Assembly: GCF_011397635.1 (NCBI RefSeq)
Contig: NC_064758.1
Coordinates: 17,824,513-17,888,512 of the forward strand
Direction of reading: 5' to 3'
From: Epinephelus fuscoguttatus
Taxonomy: Eukaryota; Chordata; Actinopteri; Perciformes; Serranidae
Length of the DNA stretch: 64,000 nucleotides
The notes beneath the pieces were generated by a model. That model saw nothing but the letters and a program-made list of their open reading frames with translations, searched no databases and had not been told where the DNA came from. Positions 53,101 through 64,000 of this stretch are shown one piece after another. Made by a program: the position numbers and the translations under genes. Position 1 is the stretch's first letter; each line of letters begins with the position of its first letter.

Positions 53101-56100
53101 TTTCTGCACCCTTTATGGGATTTGCCCTAGATAAATATGAGTGTACATGTTCATTGATGTACCAGATTCAACCACCACAGTTAAATCCTGTGTAAAACAC
53201 TGCATGCTGTTCAGCTCAAGCCCCCTTTTGTAAAATGTGTTTAGTGATTGATAAGTCATCCTGAACAGATGAGAATGATTCATGTCTTTCCCACAGGGCC
53301 AGAGGAGCCTAGAGGTGTGGACCCAAAAGACTCCATAGTGACTAAACCTCCAGCAGCCACCAGCCCTGGGCCGGCTATCTCCTCTCGTCTCGGGGATAAT
53401 CACAGTCCTCACACCCCTTCGGCTTTGGGCGACTCAACCTCTCCCTTACCACTGGCAGAGGCCTTCCCCTTCATGAACCAAGAGCAGCTGCTTCAGCTGC
53501 TGTCATCCACAGGAGGTCTACCATCCCTCCTGGACCCTACAGTCCTGGCGTCATTGCCCTTAGGAGGGCTGTGGTTGGGAGGGCAACATGCACAGATTCC
53601 CCCTGCCAATGCTACACCACAACCACCACAGACTGTTGCAGAGCAGCAGCAATCGGAGCAGCAGCAGCAGCAGTTACTGATACAACAACAAGAGACACAG
53701 CAGCAAAACCAGGATCAGCAACAGAAACAACAACAGATAAACAATCCTTTGTTTCCCTTGTTGCCCTTGTTGAGTGGTGCCCAAGGGGAGCTGCCGCTGA
53801 ACCTTTTGGGTCTGCTGAACCCCCTTCCACCCCCTGCCTCAACCACTACCCCAGGACAAGAAGCTGATTTAGGGCTAACAGAAAAACCTAGCCTCCAAGC
53901 TCTGCTTATGGCCTCCTTGTTGCTCGGGCAACAGCAGACGCCTTTGTTACCTCTGTCTGGGCTGGGTCAGTTGAGCCAGGTCAGCTTGGAAGTCCCTCTC
54001 CAGCAGCCACAGCAGATCCCCACCACATTAGAGGGCCTCACCTTGGATAAGACCTCTGGCCTTCTGGATCCATCAACTCTATCAGGCCCGGGGCTCCTGG
54101 AGGTCGCACAGAGCCTTCTCCCCGTTCCTCCAGGAGCTGAGGGCTCTCTCCAAGCCCTGCAGTCTCTGCTCTTTCCTGCCGCTCTTCCTCCTCCCCATGC
54201 AGCCTTCCTGCCCCTCAGCCCTGCCTTGCTCACTGCTGCCCTGAGCTCTGCCGAGCTCCACCCGCCTCCCCACACCCAATTAGCTCCTGCACAGCAAACC
54301 CAACATAACCAACCTCAGGTAGGCTCCCCTATCACCTGTAGCTGTTTCCTCTGAGCTCCTTCTGGTTTTCCTATAAAAATCTGTGAGCTCATTTCCTTAA
54401 CTGCTCCATTGTTTCCCCCGCGTTAGTTTTTTACTTTCCACACAAAGTCATCAACTGTTTTCCTTTACTGCTAAAATATAGTCTTCCCTAAATTATTTTC
54501 AAACGAAGCTTTACTTAAACTACATGGTTTGTTTGGGTTGGTTACAACATGTCTATCTTAATGTATGTCAGGGATGGATGTATATGTTTTTGGAAACATT
54601 TTTAATTTTGAAAATGTGAAGAATTAGGCTGAGTCTTGTCTCTGTATTTCTGCAACCCCATTGCTACCTTTTTCCCTTTGATTTTCTATTTTATAATTTG
54701 TTTACTTGACACAATAACTAAACTCCTCTTTCCTCTACTGTACTTTCCTCTCCAGGTACCTACTGATGCTGGTGTTGACACCCTCATCCCCCTTTCTCTC
54801 CAAGGCAAGGACAACCCCATCCTCCAACAGTTACTGCCCACTTTGCTTAACTCTGCTGTATTAGGTGAGTTGGTGTCCACCCAGTGTAACACTTCTGTAT
54901 AAAGATTATAAATAAATGAAATAAACCAGCAAAGCTTACTAACTGCTTTTAGTCTTAAAACTTAAAACATTGCAGCCATTCTACAGCAGTAAGCCATTTC
55001 ATCAGTTCCTCTCTGAATTTGTCTTTGTAGGAGATCTTTCTGGCATCGCAGGCCTCCATAACATGTTGGGGATTGGAGCAGGTTCCATCCTCCTACCCCC
55101 AGTCCAGACCTCTGCTTTGGGCATGCCTCTACTGCAGGGTCCTGATGGAGCTATCAACTTGCTCAATAATATACAGGTAGGTAACTGGCATGTAGAGCAG
55201 TGGACAAAACATCCAGGTAGCAGCTTCTCATATTTAGGCTGAACTGACCTGTGCTTTCACTGGTTAAGCTTACAAACGTCACCAGTAGCAGGTCGTATCA
55301 GCTGTCAGTTATGAATGTTAATTCTGTAAGAAACTTGAAGACAAGCGTAAATCACGCTTCTGCTCTCTACAAGCTGGTGTCTAAACTCAGCCTATGATGT
55401 TTTGTGAGGGAACAAAGTCCACTCAGTAACCGCGAGTGAATTGAGTGGTTTTATAGGTCAAACAGCTCTAACAGAGTGTCACAGTTAGTTACATTCTCCC
55501 AGTTAAACTTTTATTACTGTTGTGTGAAATGATACCAACATATGAACGCGATAATTTTTAACCAGGACCTTCAGTACATGGATCAATTGAGCAGTCTTCA
55601 GCTGTTATTTAAATGTGACAGACATGTATTTAATCAACATGTAGGTTTTAAAAAAGCATTTACTGATATTATGTTATTCACGTTTTAATAGCGTTCTTTA
55701 TACTTGTGTACAGCGCACTCAGAATATGCGTCTCAGTTGTGTGTTTTTTTCAGCAAAGCACGGCCTCTTGTCTATTCAGGTTTTTGGATATGAGCAAATA
55801 TTGCAATACTGACATTTTCAAGAAGTTGGTTGAAGTAATGAAGGATAAAGGCTGCGTTCACACGGTCGAACACATTATAAAAATCCTGTTTTGATACAAA
55901 GAAGCAAAATGGCACAAGTGGTTCCAGCTGTTTAACTTCTCCATACTTTGACATGATAAACAACATGTTATGGCACGTTAATCAGAGCAAGGCTGCACGT
56001 AAACAGGAATATTGTGGAATATTCATTTCTCATTAACAATGCAAACTTCTTAGTAGAAATATTGTCTTCTTCACAATAAGGACAAAACTGTAATATTTGT

Positions 56101-59100
56101 GTATGTAAACATAGTCACTATTTGTTCCCTAACATTTTTGAGATCTTTGACTGTTATTGATTGGCTTAACTGTTTTTTTTTTTTTTTTTTTAATTTTTCT
56201 CCTCTAGCTAAACCTCGCACCACCCTCAGAAGGAGAGAAGCCAATGTCATTGCAGGAAACACAAAGTCCTGCCCCACAGGAAGACATTCCAGCCAGTCAG
56301 ATGGCTCCCGAAGTGGTTCCCAGTCCTGTTCCTGCTCCACCCCCTGCCCAAGAACACACCCCACCCCCACAGCGAGTATCTGAGGGCAGGTCTGTTATTG
56401 ATCCTTACACCTCTTTCATGGATACGATTTATACCTCCTTCCTTCAAGTCAGTGCTAAAGAACAGGAAGATAGGGCCCACTTGGGGCCATCTGATCCCAC
56501 TTCACCCTTCTGTGCCTTACCGCCGGTTTCTTTCCCTGTGGAGCACCATACCCCATCCACCCCTGTCCCAACTCTTCCCCAGGCAAGTGCCCCAGTTTCC
56601 CTCAGCCCACGTCGGGCGTGTTCCCTCCGCAACCCAGACTTATCCCGACTCAGCTTGGAAGCAGCAGCCCATTCCCCAGCCCAGGGGACACCCAAACCCA
56701 CCGAAGACGGGTCTACATCACCCTTACAAAGGAAACCGGTTATGGTAGAGGGACATACCCACCCAGAGCCTCCTCTGCCACCCATATACTTGGAGGAGGC
56801 TAAGACAGACTGTACTGGGCCAGCTACGGCTGTGTGCCCCTATGTGGAGGCAGGGGTGGATAGGCAGGGGCATCTTTCCCATGCAGGGTACCTCAGTCCC
56901 AGGGATGGATGCAGTGGGAGGCCCAGTGAGGAGACAGCTGGGACATTGCTGCACACGGAACAGGGAAGGGTGAGTGCCTGGGTCTCATGTTTGCTTTAAA
57001 CTTATAGGCTTATGTGATATCATAAAGTGGGGTTGTGTAATCATCCTGCTGAGACACCAGAATTCAGGTTTTTCTGTATGGACCAAAGACTGTAAAAAAG
57101 AGGAAAGTAACATTGTGATTGAGTTATATGGCTTCATTTCTATGCCACTGATGCTCATAGATGATTTCATTTCTCATTTTACATCCCAAGGATCAAGCGG
57201 GAGCAGCGGGTGGAGCCAGAAGAGGAAGGAAAAGGAAACAAACGTAAGTTGTCTTGTTAATGGTGGATTTCTCAGACACGTGCTAGACAGGGAATCGCCT
57301 GGATAAATCAGTTTCCAGTGAAAATCAAAGTGGTTTCGTTTTCCAGTAGTGTTGCAGGATACACAGATACTAAAGACATATTTTAATGCCCTGCCATTAA
57401 AAACATTAGTGCCTATACTTTAAGAGTGACAATGTTTTGAGAAGAGCCGTATTTCCTATTAAGTCCTATGAGTTGCACTGATGTGCGACAGCGGCGCAGT
57501 GTGTGTGCAGCGCTTTGCAGAGCTTGCTGTTGCCCTGGCAAGTAAGCTTTCTGTTTGGGCAGGTGGAATGCTTTATGCAGTCTTCCGATAGTACAAGTGG
57601 AAAATAAATGTAATGTATGTAACGTTGTCTGAAAATAAACTGAGTACTCTATCAGCACTAGTCTCAAGACATGCTTTTTCTGATGTTCCTAAACCACAGT
57701 CCTTTCAGATCTATTGAGTATTAATGTGTTTCTTACTTTGTGTATCAGGCTACAGAATGTGTTGGAAGACTTCAGAGACGTGGATGCTACAGCACTAGAG
57801 GAAACCAAGGCTACGGTAAGACCCAGCTCATCATTACTGAGTGACAGATCAACTATTTAATCATGTTTAGTACCTCGCACTGGTATTATTGAACAGTCTT
57901 GGGTCAGGCTATTAACAAATTCTAAGCCATCTGTCTTACTTCAAAGCATAGCCTCTTTTCCCCCCAGTTGTTCATAAATATGCTTACTAGGTGAACTAGT
58001 AAGCTAACATTTGCACTATTAAAATGTATTTACCAATTAGCTGTATTACTATTCCAAATGTAAGGACATTCATATGAGCCAAAATGGATCTTTTTAACTT
58101 TTTGAGCAAGAGACTTAGACTCGTAAGTGCTAATATCGTAGGCAATTGGACTTGCTTGCATTTCTTGAAGCTGTCTCGCCTCTCATCCAAGAAGCTGCTG
58201 TAGTTCTAAATGACTGGTATGAAGTTGTAGGCTATAAACCCTGTGTGGGTGGGAACCCTTGCAGAGTCGTAGGTGTCACATGAGCTCATAGTTTCAGAGT
58301 CATTAAGGTCACAGTGTGAGTCGTTGACCCACCTGGCCACACTGTGAGTCGAGACAGAGACTTAGACATACCATCCATCTCAGAAACCACTGATGAAAGT
58401 GCAGAGGGTGATGCTAATACACCTAGCCACGATACAACTGCTGCTGACTTAGCAGCTACCAGCAAGCACAAACGAGAGAGGACCTAAGAATATTCAGAGA
58501 GTCATTTCAAGTGCAGCTCAAGTTTTATACAATATATGTAGAAAGGGGTCCCTGCTCAGTCTCTCTTTGAGCTTGGAGGTCCTTGGGCTGAGAAATGTTA
58601 GAGTCCTGCTTTAGTTTGTAATCACCTTAAACTAAGAATTGTTTTTGTTAAACTTAGAATGAGCCATTTATATGTACATATGTAGCGAGTCCTCTTTCAT
58701 GGAGTCTGCCATGTTGTTCCACAGTAGCCTTTAACTGACAAACCATACACTGGCTCTAAATAGGGCCTTTTGCATCAGCCGTTGTAGTTCTCCTACACGC
58801 TTGGCACACTGGACCTTAAATTAGACAGTACATGTAAAAGCCCAACTAGGGACAAGTGTTGAAAATTAGCAATAGTCCTCAAGTGTCTGTGCAGCACATC
58901 AGCATCATGCTCTGTATTGAAACTATGTCACACTGCATTGTCCCTATCCAAGAAAATGAAATAAATTTAATTCAGTTAAAAAAAAAAAAAAGCAAAAAAA
59001 AAACAGCAAAGAAAGACACTGCATCTGTGTAGGTTTGAGGGGCAGTTATCTCTCTCTTACACTGAACTCTCAGGACCCTGTGAACGGTGGAAAACAAATA

Positions 59101-59330
59101 CTAGATGTGGAGGGATTGCCGAAGAGAAAGCTTTTTGTTTCATGCTGGGAATGATTGTGCAGTTCTGACTGCAGTGATAAAGTAATTCCACCTCTCGGGG
59201 GACAAGACGGAGATGAAGCTGATGTGACTGTAATTTCTCTCTCTGTGTCTTGGTCCAGACAGCACTGCTGAAGCCTGAGAGGTCAGTCCGCGGCAGGAGG
59301 CGACGAGGCGCCAGGTCTCAGAGGCAGTGA
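44131..59330 (+). CDS. mbd6: Methyl-CpG-binding domain protein 6 (12 coding exons, about 1,697 aa)
   Basis: Chromatin protein of the MBD5/MBD6 pair; mammalian relatives join the PR-DUB (BAP1-ASXL) H2A deubiquitinase complex through the MBD. Exons: 44131-44138 (8 nt, in exon 43920-44138), 45574-45696, 46691-46793, 48191-48362, 50392-52848, 53297-54318, 54756-54864, 55031-55176, 56208-56969, 57191-57243, 57749-57815, 59259-59330. Phases agree throughout and total 5,094 nt. The MBD covers about residues 25-95 ([28 protein letters not shown]), then [18 protein letters not shown]. The 2.46-kb exon is Ser/Pro-rich with [29 protein letters not shown] and a long serine run near 629-645. Exon 6 is glutamine-rich (about 1068-1105). 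The end is basic ([23 protein letters not shown]). No PWWP domain, unlike MBD5, and synteny supports mbd6. Human MBD6 has about 1,000 residues, so this one is much longer. If translation began at the MM of exon 2 it would lose 5 residues. Confidence 0.92.
44803..45343. mobile_element. hAT element remnant with a BED-finger fragment (mbd6 intron)
   Basis: The ends are ATCGGGATGGG and inverted ATGGACGGGCA, and AGTTTTGA stands on both sides (44795-44802 and 45344-45351), an 8-bp hAT target duplication. Inside, 45090-45185 translates to a BED-like piece with [19 protein letters not shown]. The rest of a transposase is missing, so it is a non-autonomous deletion derivative. It lies between mbd6 coding exons 1 and 2. 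Confidence 0.85.
46794..48190. other. mbd6 intron with a GC-rich minisatellite
   Basis: Plain A/T-rich intron except for the 118-121 bp tandem repeat at 47151-47509 and its GC-rich left flank (47040-47150). Confidence 0.6.
47151..47509. repeat. Minisatellite, three units of about 118-121 bp
   Basis: Units begin at about 47151, 47269 and 47390 with (A)ATAAGTCAAAGTGTGG-type starts and share GGAAGCCTGCTCCGTTCTCC and TGCAGTTAGGGAC. Unit 2 differs from unit 1 by a 3-bp gain. Several frames stay open across the array. The open frames come from the repeat, with no sign of selection on a protein. Confidence 0.85.
48363..50391. other. mbd6 intron before the large exon
   Basis: Two-kilobase intron with a hAT-like element at 49736-50063 and a short (TG)n run at 50364-50380 just before the acceptor. 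Nothing else is recognised. Confidence 0.6.
49736..50063. mobile_element. Short hAT-like element with TAGTGTTGTCA ends
   Basis: It begins TAGTGTTGTCACTATACTGG and ends TTTTTGACAACACTA, giving 11-bp inverted ends. The flanking octamers CTTCCAAG and CATCCAAG agree at 7 of 8 positions, an aged hAT target duplication. No coding remnant. Confidence 0.8.
51871..51903 (+). repeat. (TCC)n run coding for polyserine in mbd6
   Basis: Eleven TCC codons or close variants in frame within the large mbd6 exon, giving a serine tract that continues with mixed serine codons. Such runs are prone to length polymorphism. Confidence 0.85.
52849..53296. other. mbd6 intron between the large exon and the Gln-rich exon
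   Basis: Starts at ACTGAAG/GTGAAG and ends TTTCCCACAG. Nothing else of note. Confidence 0.75.
54319..54755. other. mbd6 intron after the Gln-rich exon
   Basis: Pyrimidine-rich and A/T-rich, ending CCTCTCCAG. No feature seen. Confidence 0.75.
55177..56207. other. mbd6 intron
   Basis: A/T-rich intron ending in a run of about 20 T before CCTCTAG, a strong polypyrimidine tract. No other feature seen. Confidence 0.7.
57244..59258. other. Last two mbd6 introns (57244-57748 and 57816-59258)
   Basis: The second holds a repeat-like piece at about 58130-58400 (GTCTCGCCTCTCATCCAAGA) that matches a common fish repeat from memory, and a reversed MITE copy at about 58590-58818. An A-rich run is at 58978-59004. 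Confidence 0.6.
58590..58818 (-). mobile_element. MITE-like repeat (AGGTCCAGTGTGTAGG family), reversed and truncated
   Basis: Read on the minus strand it begins TTTAAGGTCCAGTGTGCCAA and holds CCAGTGTATGGTTTGTCAG, as in the other copies. The far end has decayed or is missing. Confidence 0.7.
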
Positions 59331-60745
59331 TTGGTGGCGTCGGAGCTGCAAGTCAGAGCTGTTCACCAATCAAAGGCGGCCAGACGCCTCTCTTTCCCCC
59401 TCCATCTCGCCACCATCTTCACCACTGTGTAGACCTTTCTTTTCTTTTCTTTTTTAATTCAGCTGCACTAATATTATGCCGTTGTCATGTCAACCATTGT
59501 TATGGCAACCACTATGAAAAAAAACACATAGGAGAGAGGTCTAGTTTGAAAAGTTAATTTATAAAAAGTGGGGGAAAAAATGTGGATACTTTTTCACTTA
59601 GGTCTTCTCTTAGGTTCACAACATAACATTGTGATCAGAGATCTGTTAATTATGGTTGGTGTTAGAATTGTATCAATGAGAAAACACAAAAAGACAAAAG
59701 TACTGTTTTCTTCTCATCAGTGTATAACTGTGAGTCAGGATAAAGCCCAACTACTTGAACGATGCTCTCTGTTGTTAGTGTGTCTGTACGTGTGTGGATG
59801 TGTTTGTCTTTCAATGTGTCTGAGTGTGTGTTGGACAACAGTGCTGTTGCTGAGCCCCTCACTGTCCGACCATTAGTGGAATTTATTTTCATTCTAGTAA
59901 ACGAGACCCTGTCTGTTTGTCGTTGTTTGTCCGATAAAGGCTTCTTTGCAGAGACACAGTGGTTGTATTTCAAAGAAGTGTTTTGAAAGGTTCTCAGAAG
60001 GTCCTGGAAGAGAATATATAAGAAGGAGCAGACTTGAGTTGTTTTCTTTCACCGCATAAGATATCTTTAGTGTGGGACAAGCCAAGGAAATAATGTTCAC
60101 CGTATCAGGTTTCATGAATCAGTTTACATCAGTCACTTGTCACACAGAAAATATCATGATTCCACATGTCCTGTGAGATATTCCTAAATGGTTTGTGCAT
60201 CACTAATAATGTTATGAACTGAGAAAGCGTTAATTTAAAAAATGAAGTTCTTTTGTACAACTCTCTGAATCATGCTATAACGTGTCAGGATACCCGAAGA
60301 ATTAAGTGAATCTGACAACATCCAGTTTTTGACATTTGCAAGCAAAGCATCATGTGTTGCATTCTGTTATGACATTTCACATGCTGTCGTTTGTCGCTGT
60401 GAAAAGTTAAATGTAGCCGTGGTGTGATGGAGACTATTTAATATCTGTTGACCTAACACCCGCCCAAACTTTCACCCCTCAGCCATGAGATAAATGTCTG
60501 GAAAATGTATTGGATTGTGAAACAGAATATTTGCAGGAATCCAAGAACAGTACAGTATGTCCTTTGATTGGTTGAACGAATGGCTGAAAACAAACGCAGG
60601 GAGCGATGACGTCTTCACGTGGATCTGTTGAGTCCGTGTGTCACTGTGGATTTGGAGTAATATCTTCCCTCTGTCTCCTCATATCACTGTTTGAGCTCTC
60701 CTCCACACACTGCCCTGCCCCAAGAGTACTGGCATCTCTTGCTGT

Positions 60746-60779
<34 letters not shown>

Positions 60780-60790
60780 TAAAGAAAAGT
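59331..60790 (+). other. mbd6: mbd6 3' UTR
   Basis: Follows the TGA. A 30-base A run at about 60747-60776 is followed by AATAAA at 60778-60783, the best candidate poly(A) signal. ATTAAA words near 60987 and 61043 are alternatives. The end is therefore approximate. Confidence 0.5.
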
Positions 60791-62880
60791 GAAAAAGAAA
60801 GCAGATTATGCAATTTCTACACTTGGAGATTTGTACATATGTACAGTTAATGTGTTTTATTTTGATTTTATATTGTTAGAGAAAGAGACAAGAGAGAAAA
60901 CAATGAATTGTGAATTTTTCTGGGAATTGTAATTAAGTATTTTTCTCATTCTACCCCTTGCTTTCAATACTTATGTTTAAAAAGACGATTAAATTGTGGA
61001 CTGTAGCTTTCTTTTTTATATGGGAGTCTTTTTTATTTAATATTAAACTATTTACAGAAAATGTACCCTGTGTTGATGTCTCTTCTGGAAGGATGTGCGA
61101 AAGTGATGCAGTATGTAGGTAGCTGAATTTGTCTTTAACACTCATCATATTGGTATTACATCCTAGAGCATGGATGTCTGATTAATTTTTAGATCAGGGG
61201 CCACATACAGCCCACTTTGATTGGACCAGTAAAACCTTCCTTTAGCAACAGGGCTCCACCAAGTGTTTCAGGATGGAAGTCTGATACAGATTATTTTGTA
61301 CAGAAGCTGCTGATTCACAGTGTTTTGCACTATGTTCAATATCTTTAAATATTTCCCCAGAAGGTATTCATTGTTTTTTCAGACAGCTGTATTCTGGTCA
61401 GTCAGGGTGGGAAAGCCTGACTGACCAGCGTGAAACATCATTTCACATGATGTAGGCTACTCACTGTTAAACCTGCTCCTGAAACCTGGCAGCTCTTAGT
61501 GTATCAATATTAGCTGTGCAAAGTCATCTAGTGGGCTGGATTGGAGCCTTTAGTGGGCTGGTTCTGGTGCATGGTTTATATGATTGACACCCCTGTGAAG
61601 AATGATGTGGCAAAAATATCAAAGAAAAGTCTGATACCTGCACCCTGTACACATTAAAAATGTACTCCGAAGAAGTCCAGTGGAGAACAATACTGAGTAT
61701 CGAATGTGGGTGTTCTATGGGTCCAGTGTGTTGGGTCCATGGATAGATTATGAGACAATGGGCAGGTATGGAGAATGCCCCACCACCTCTCCTACATAGG
61801 AGCAAAACACACAGACTAAGTAGTTGCTTAATTGTTGTCATGCATTTCTCTGTCGTTTTGTGACTCTTTGTAGTCATTTTATGTTTCTTTGAGGTCATTC
61901 TGAGTCTCCTCTTGGTCAATATGTGTCTCTTTGAGTGACATTTTGCAGGTCAAGGCTAGGGATGGCCCTGAACTTTGAGCCCCTGGGCCTGTGACAGGCA
62001 GACCCGTTCAGTAATCCATCCATGGTGCGGCTCAGTCTGTGTTGTCCTGGCAACAATAAAATTCAGGTGCAACTTCATGTTATTTTTTATGAAAACAAGT
62101 ATGGATAATTAATGCATACTTAGGGGAAACCACAAATCCCAGTTTATTACCTCTGTGAAGGTGTGTTTTATCTGTTTATTTTTCTTTCATACATATCTTA
62201 AAATTATACAGATTTCACTTTAAAATTTGATTAAAATTAAGCCGTTAATTCATTTCTGATTAAAGTCATGGTTCCAGTTTGGATCTAGGATTTTTAGGAT
62301 CTCCTATGAGGGTAAGAATGGGCATTCCAGTTTGAGCTGCTTCCTTAAATCAAAATATGGCAGAATAATCTATGATCTAAATCTATCTATAATCTGTAAC
62401 TGTATATTTGTGTATTTTGATGCAGATGAATATTTAGAGTTGATTAAAATGTAATTCATAAGCTTTTGCAGCCTTGTATGTGCTAAATGGGTGCATTCTG
62501 AAACATATTTTTATCACTTGTATGACTCATCTGTTCAGTAACTAAGCAGTGTACGTATTTTTTAAAATTGGCATGGTAATATGTCTTCAGTTTTTGACAT
62601 TGTGCTGCATCATCCCAGTCTGTGATGCTCCTTCAAGGTAAGGCCTAAACTCATCTTTTAATCAATAATCTCGACTGCCTTCCCATAATGATTTGTTATG
62701 CCTTCCAAGAAACACAGTCAGGCATCGGAGAGGGGCCAAAGTATGACTTTGATGATTAGTCACTGCATCATCGGGCCTGGCAGCAGCTTTACAGAGACTA
62801 ATGAAGTTATCCTTCATGGCTCTGTGAGGATGTGACGCTGCGGCGTGGGGCTCTGGTTTCCGCCTGCCTGAGAGGATGCT
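60791..62880. other. Spacer between mbd6 and kif5a
   Basis: A/T-rich. It holds a hAT-like element at 61169-61595 and a short related fragment near 61940-62000. No exon of dctn2, which lies between MBD6 and KIF5A in human, is recognised. Confidence 0.55.
61169..61595. mobile_element. Decayed hAT-like element (CAGGGGTGTCAA ends)
   Basis: The right end inverted reads CAGGGGTGTCAATCAT. The left end CATGGATGTCTGATT is a mutated match, and AGATCAGGGGCCACATACAG follows just inside, as in a common teleost hAT-derived repeat. No target duplication is preserved. Confidence 0.6.
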
Positions 62881-63464
62881 GAGCTGATGATGCCGAGGCT
62901 GTGGGTACCACTTTAAAGAGACGGATGCAGACCACGCCCTTCCTGTGCTCGCCGATAGAGGGCGCTGTGGCGACCAAAGCAGGCCGACCGTCAGCTGCTT
63001 TACCTCACTGCCCTTCCAGCAGCATCTCACCTTCAGCCGGCCTGACGCACATCCACCGCCGCACCCGAAAAGGACAAGAAAAACACACAACAGAGACAGA
63101 CAGCGTCAAAGAAACCAAGAAGGGAAACCGAGCAACAGCAGAGTCCGTTGTTTTAATGATGTAGGGGATCGTTTTGCGATTTGACATCTAATTTAGCCTG
63201 CCCGCCTCACTGCGACAAGGAAACACCGTCCAGCTGCGCATAAATAAATCGCATCCTCTCTCAGCTTGTGAGGATAACACCGTCCAACCTCTCCACCGCC
63301 CTCACAGTCCTCTCGACGAAGAAGGACGAAGTCACCGCGCATCCCTCGACGTTATTTTGACGGCCAGATCAGGCCCCGATCAGCGACTGGTCCCTCCAGC
63401 CTCAGCAGCATCCCTCCTCTCCTCAGCAGAAAGCAGCATCCTTCCTCCTCCCTCAATCTGCGCA
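62881..63464 (+). promoter_or_regulatory. kif5a: CpG-rich kif5a promoter and 5' UTR
   Basis: The 580 bp before the kif5a ATG are richer in G, C and CpG than the spacer and lack a clear TATA box. The start site cannot be placed. Open frames through this region on both strands are by-products of its composition. Confidence 0.5.
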
Positions 63465-63593
63465 ATGGCCGATGTCCCAGCGGAGTGCAACATAAAAGTG
63501 CTGTGTCGCTTTCGTCCTCTCAACCAGTCGGAGATTGTACGCGGGGACGAGTTTCTCCCCAAATTCGTGTCAGACGACACTGTCGTCGTCGGG
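63465..63593 (+). CDS. kif5a: Kinesin-1 heavy chain, first coding exon (partial, 43 codons)
   Basis: Motor subunit of kinesin-1, which moves cargo along microtubules, chiefly in neurons for KIF5A. The exon starts [20 protein letters not shown] and ends DDTVVVG followed by GTGAGT. This covers beta-strand 1 of the motor with the conserved VxCRFRPLN motif, and the exon break after VVxG is where KIF5 genes usually split before GKPYVFD. The ATP loop and the rest lie beyond the window. The N-terminus looks equally like KIF5B and KIF5C (MADxAEC), so calling it kif5a rests on its place next to mbd6 and stac3. Confidence 0.85.
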
Positions 63594-64000
63594 GTGAGTA
63601 AAGGGAGGCGCTTTGTTGTGCATGCAGGCCCTTCATCAATAAATCATAGCTCCACTCATTTGTTTGGGTCGTGGATTAGCACGAAAACATGATAATCAGT
63701 GCAACATAAGGAAATATCCCACCTTTCCCCACAGAATCTGTCTCTTCCATAACATGACAAAGCACTAATACACGTCTTGTTGTTAAAGTGCGCAAACTGG
63801 CCTCTTACATCAGCTGATGGGGTCTGCACTGTGGAGCCTATGAATGAAACATGTAGCCAACACCTTGTCATCACAGGCTTTGTATGGCACTTTTGTAAAG
63901 ACATAAAGATGCTAATATATTTTCTGCAGGCCTCATTACAAGCCTTAAATGTAAATGGTACAAAATGAATGTCATTATTTTCTGATGTTGATGGGTTCAT
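63594..64000. other. kif5a: Start of kif5a intron 1
   Basis: No second exon is reached before the end of the window. Nothing else is recognised. Confidence 0.7.

Noticed and set aside
44131-59330. Calling the gene mbd5
   Set aside because: [15 protein letters not shown] resembles MBD5, but no PWWP domain follows, the tail is basic as in MBD6, and the neighbours are those of MBD6.

Overview
This window is vertebrate nuclear DNA, almost certainly from a ray-finned (percomorph-type) teleost. Genes are split by GT-AG introns, and the introns carry interspersed repeats typical of fish. The gene order nxph4, shmt2, stac3, mbd6, kif5a matches the human 12q13.3 neighbourhood (NXPH4, SHMT2, STAC3, MBD6, KIF5A). 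All gene names rest on translated exons read by eye plus this synteny; no database search was run.

Layout. 1-3.2 kb: gene-free flank with a 41-bp foldback and a short hAT-like element. 3.2-13.7 kb, minus: shmt2 (mitochondrial serine hydroxymethyltransferase), 12 coding exons, 502 aa, with nested transposons in its introns. 14.3-20.3 kb, minus: nxph4 (neurexophilin), two coding exons, 298 aa, one 5.1-kb intron. 20.4-23 kb: repeat-rich spacer. 23-31 kb: tandem array of four U5 spliceosomal snRNA genes, each 115 nt, with conserved upstream blocks and long repeated spacers, ending in an inverted copy of the spacer. 32.2-34.2 kb, plus: intact single-exon BED-finger/hAT-transposase-derived gene of 673 aa whose second catalytic Asp position is Asn. 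35.7-41.2 kb, minus: stac3, 12 coding exons, 332 aa. 42.7-60.8 kb, plus: mbd6, 12 coding exons, about 1,697 aa, starting from a CpG-rich region. 61.1-63.4 kb: spacer with a hAT remnant. 63.5 kb to the end, plus: first coding exon of kif5a, which continues beyond the window.

The protein genes are not a pathway but a conserved block: one-carbon metabolism in mitochondria (shmt2), synaptic ligand (nxph4), excitation-contraction coupling (stac3), chromatin (mbd6), axonal transport (kif5a). The least ordinary part is 23-34 kb, where a U5 snRNA array with rearranged promoters lies next to a probably domesticated transposase gene, in the gap between nxph4 and stac3.
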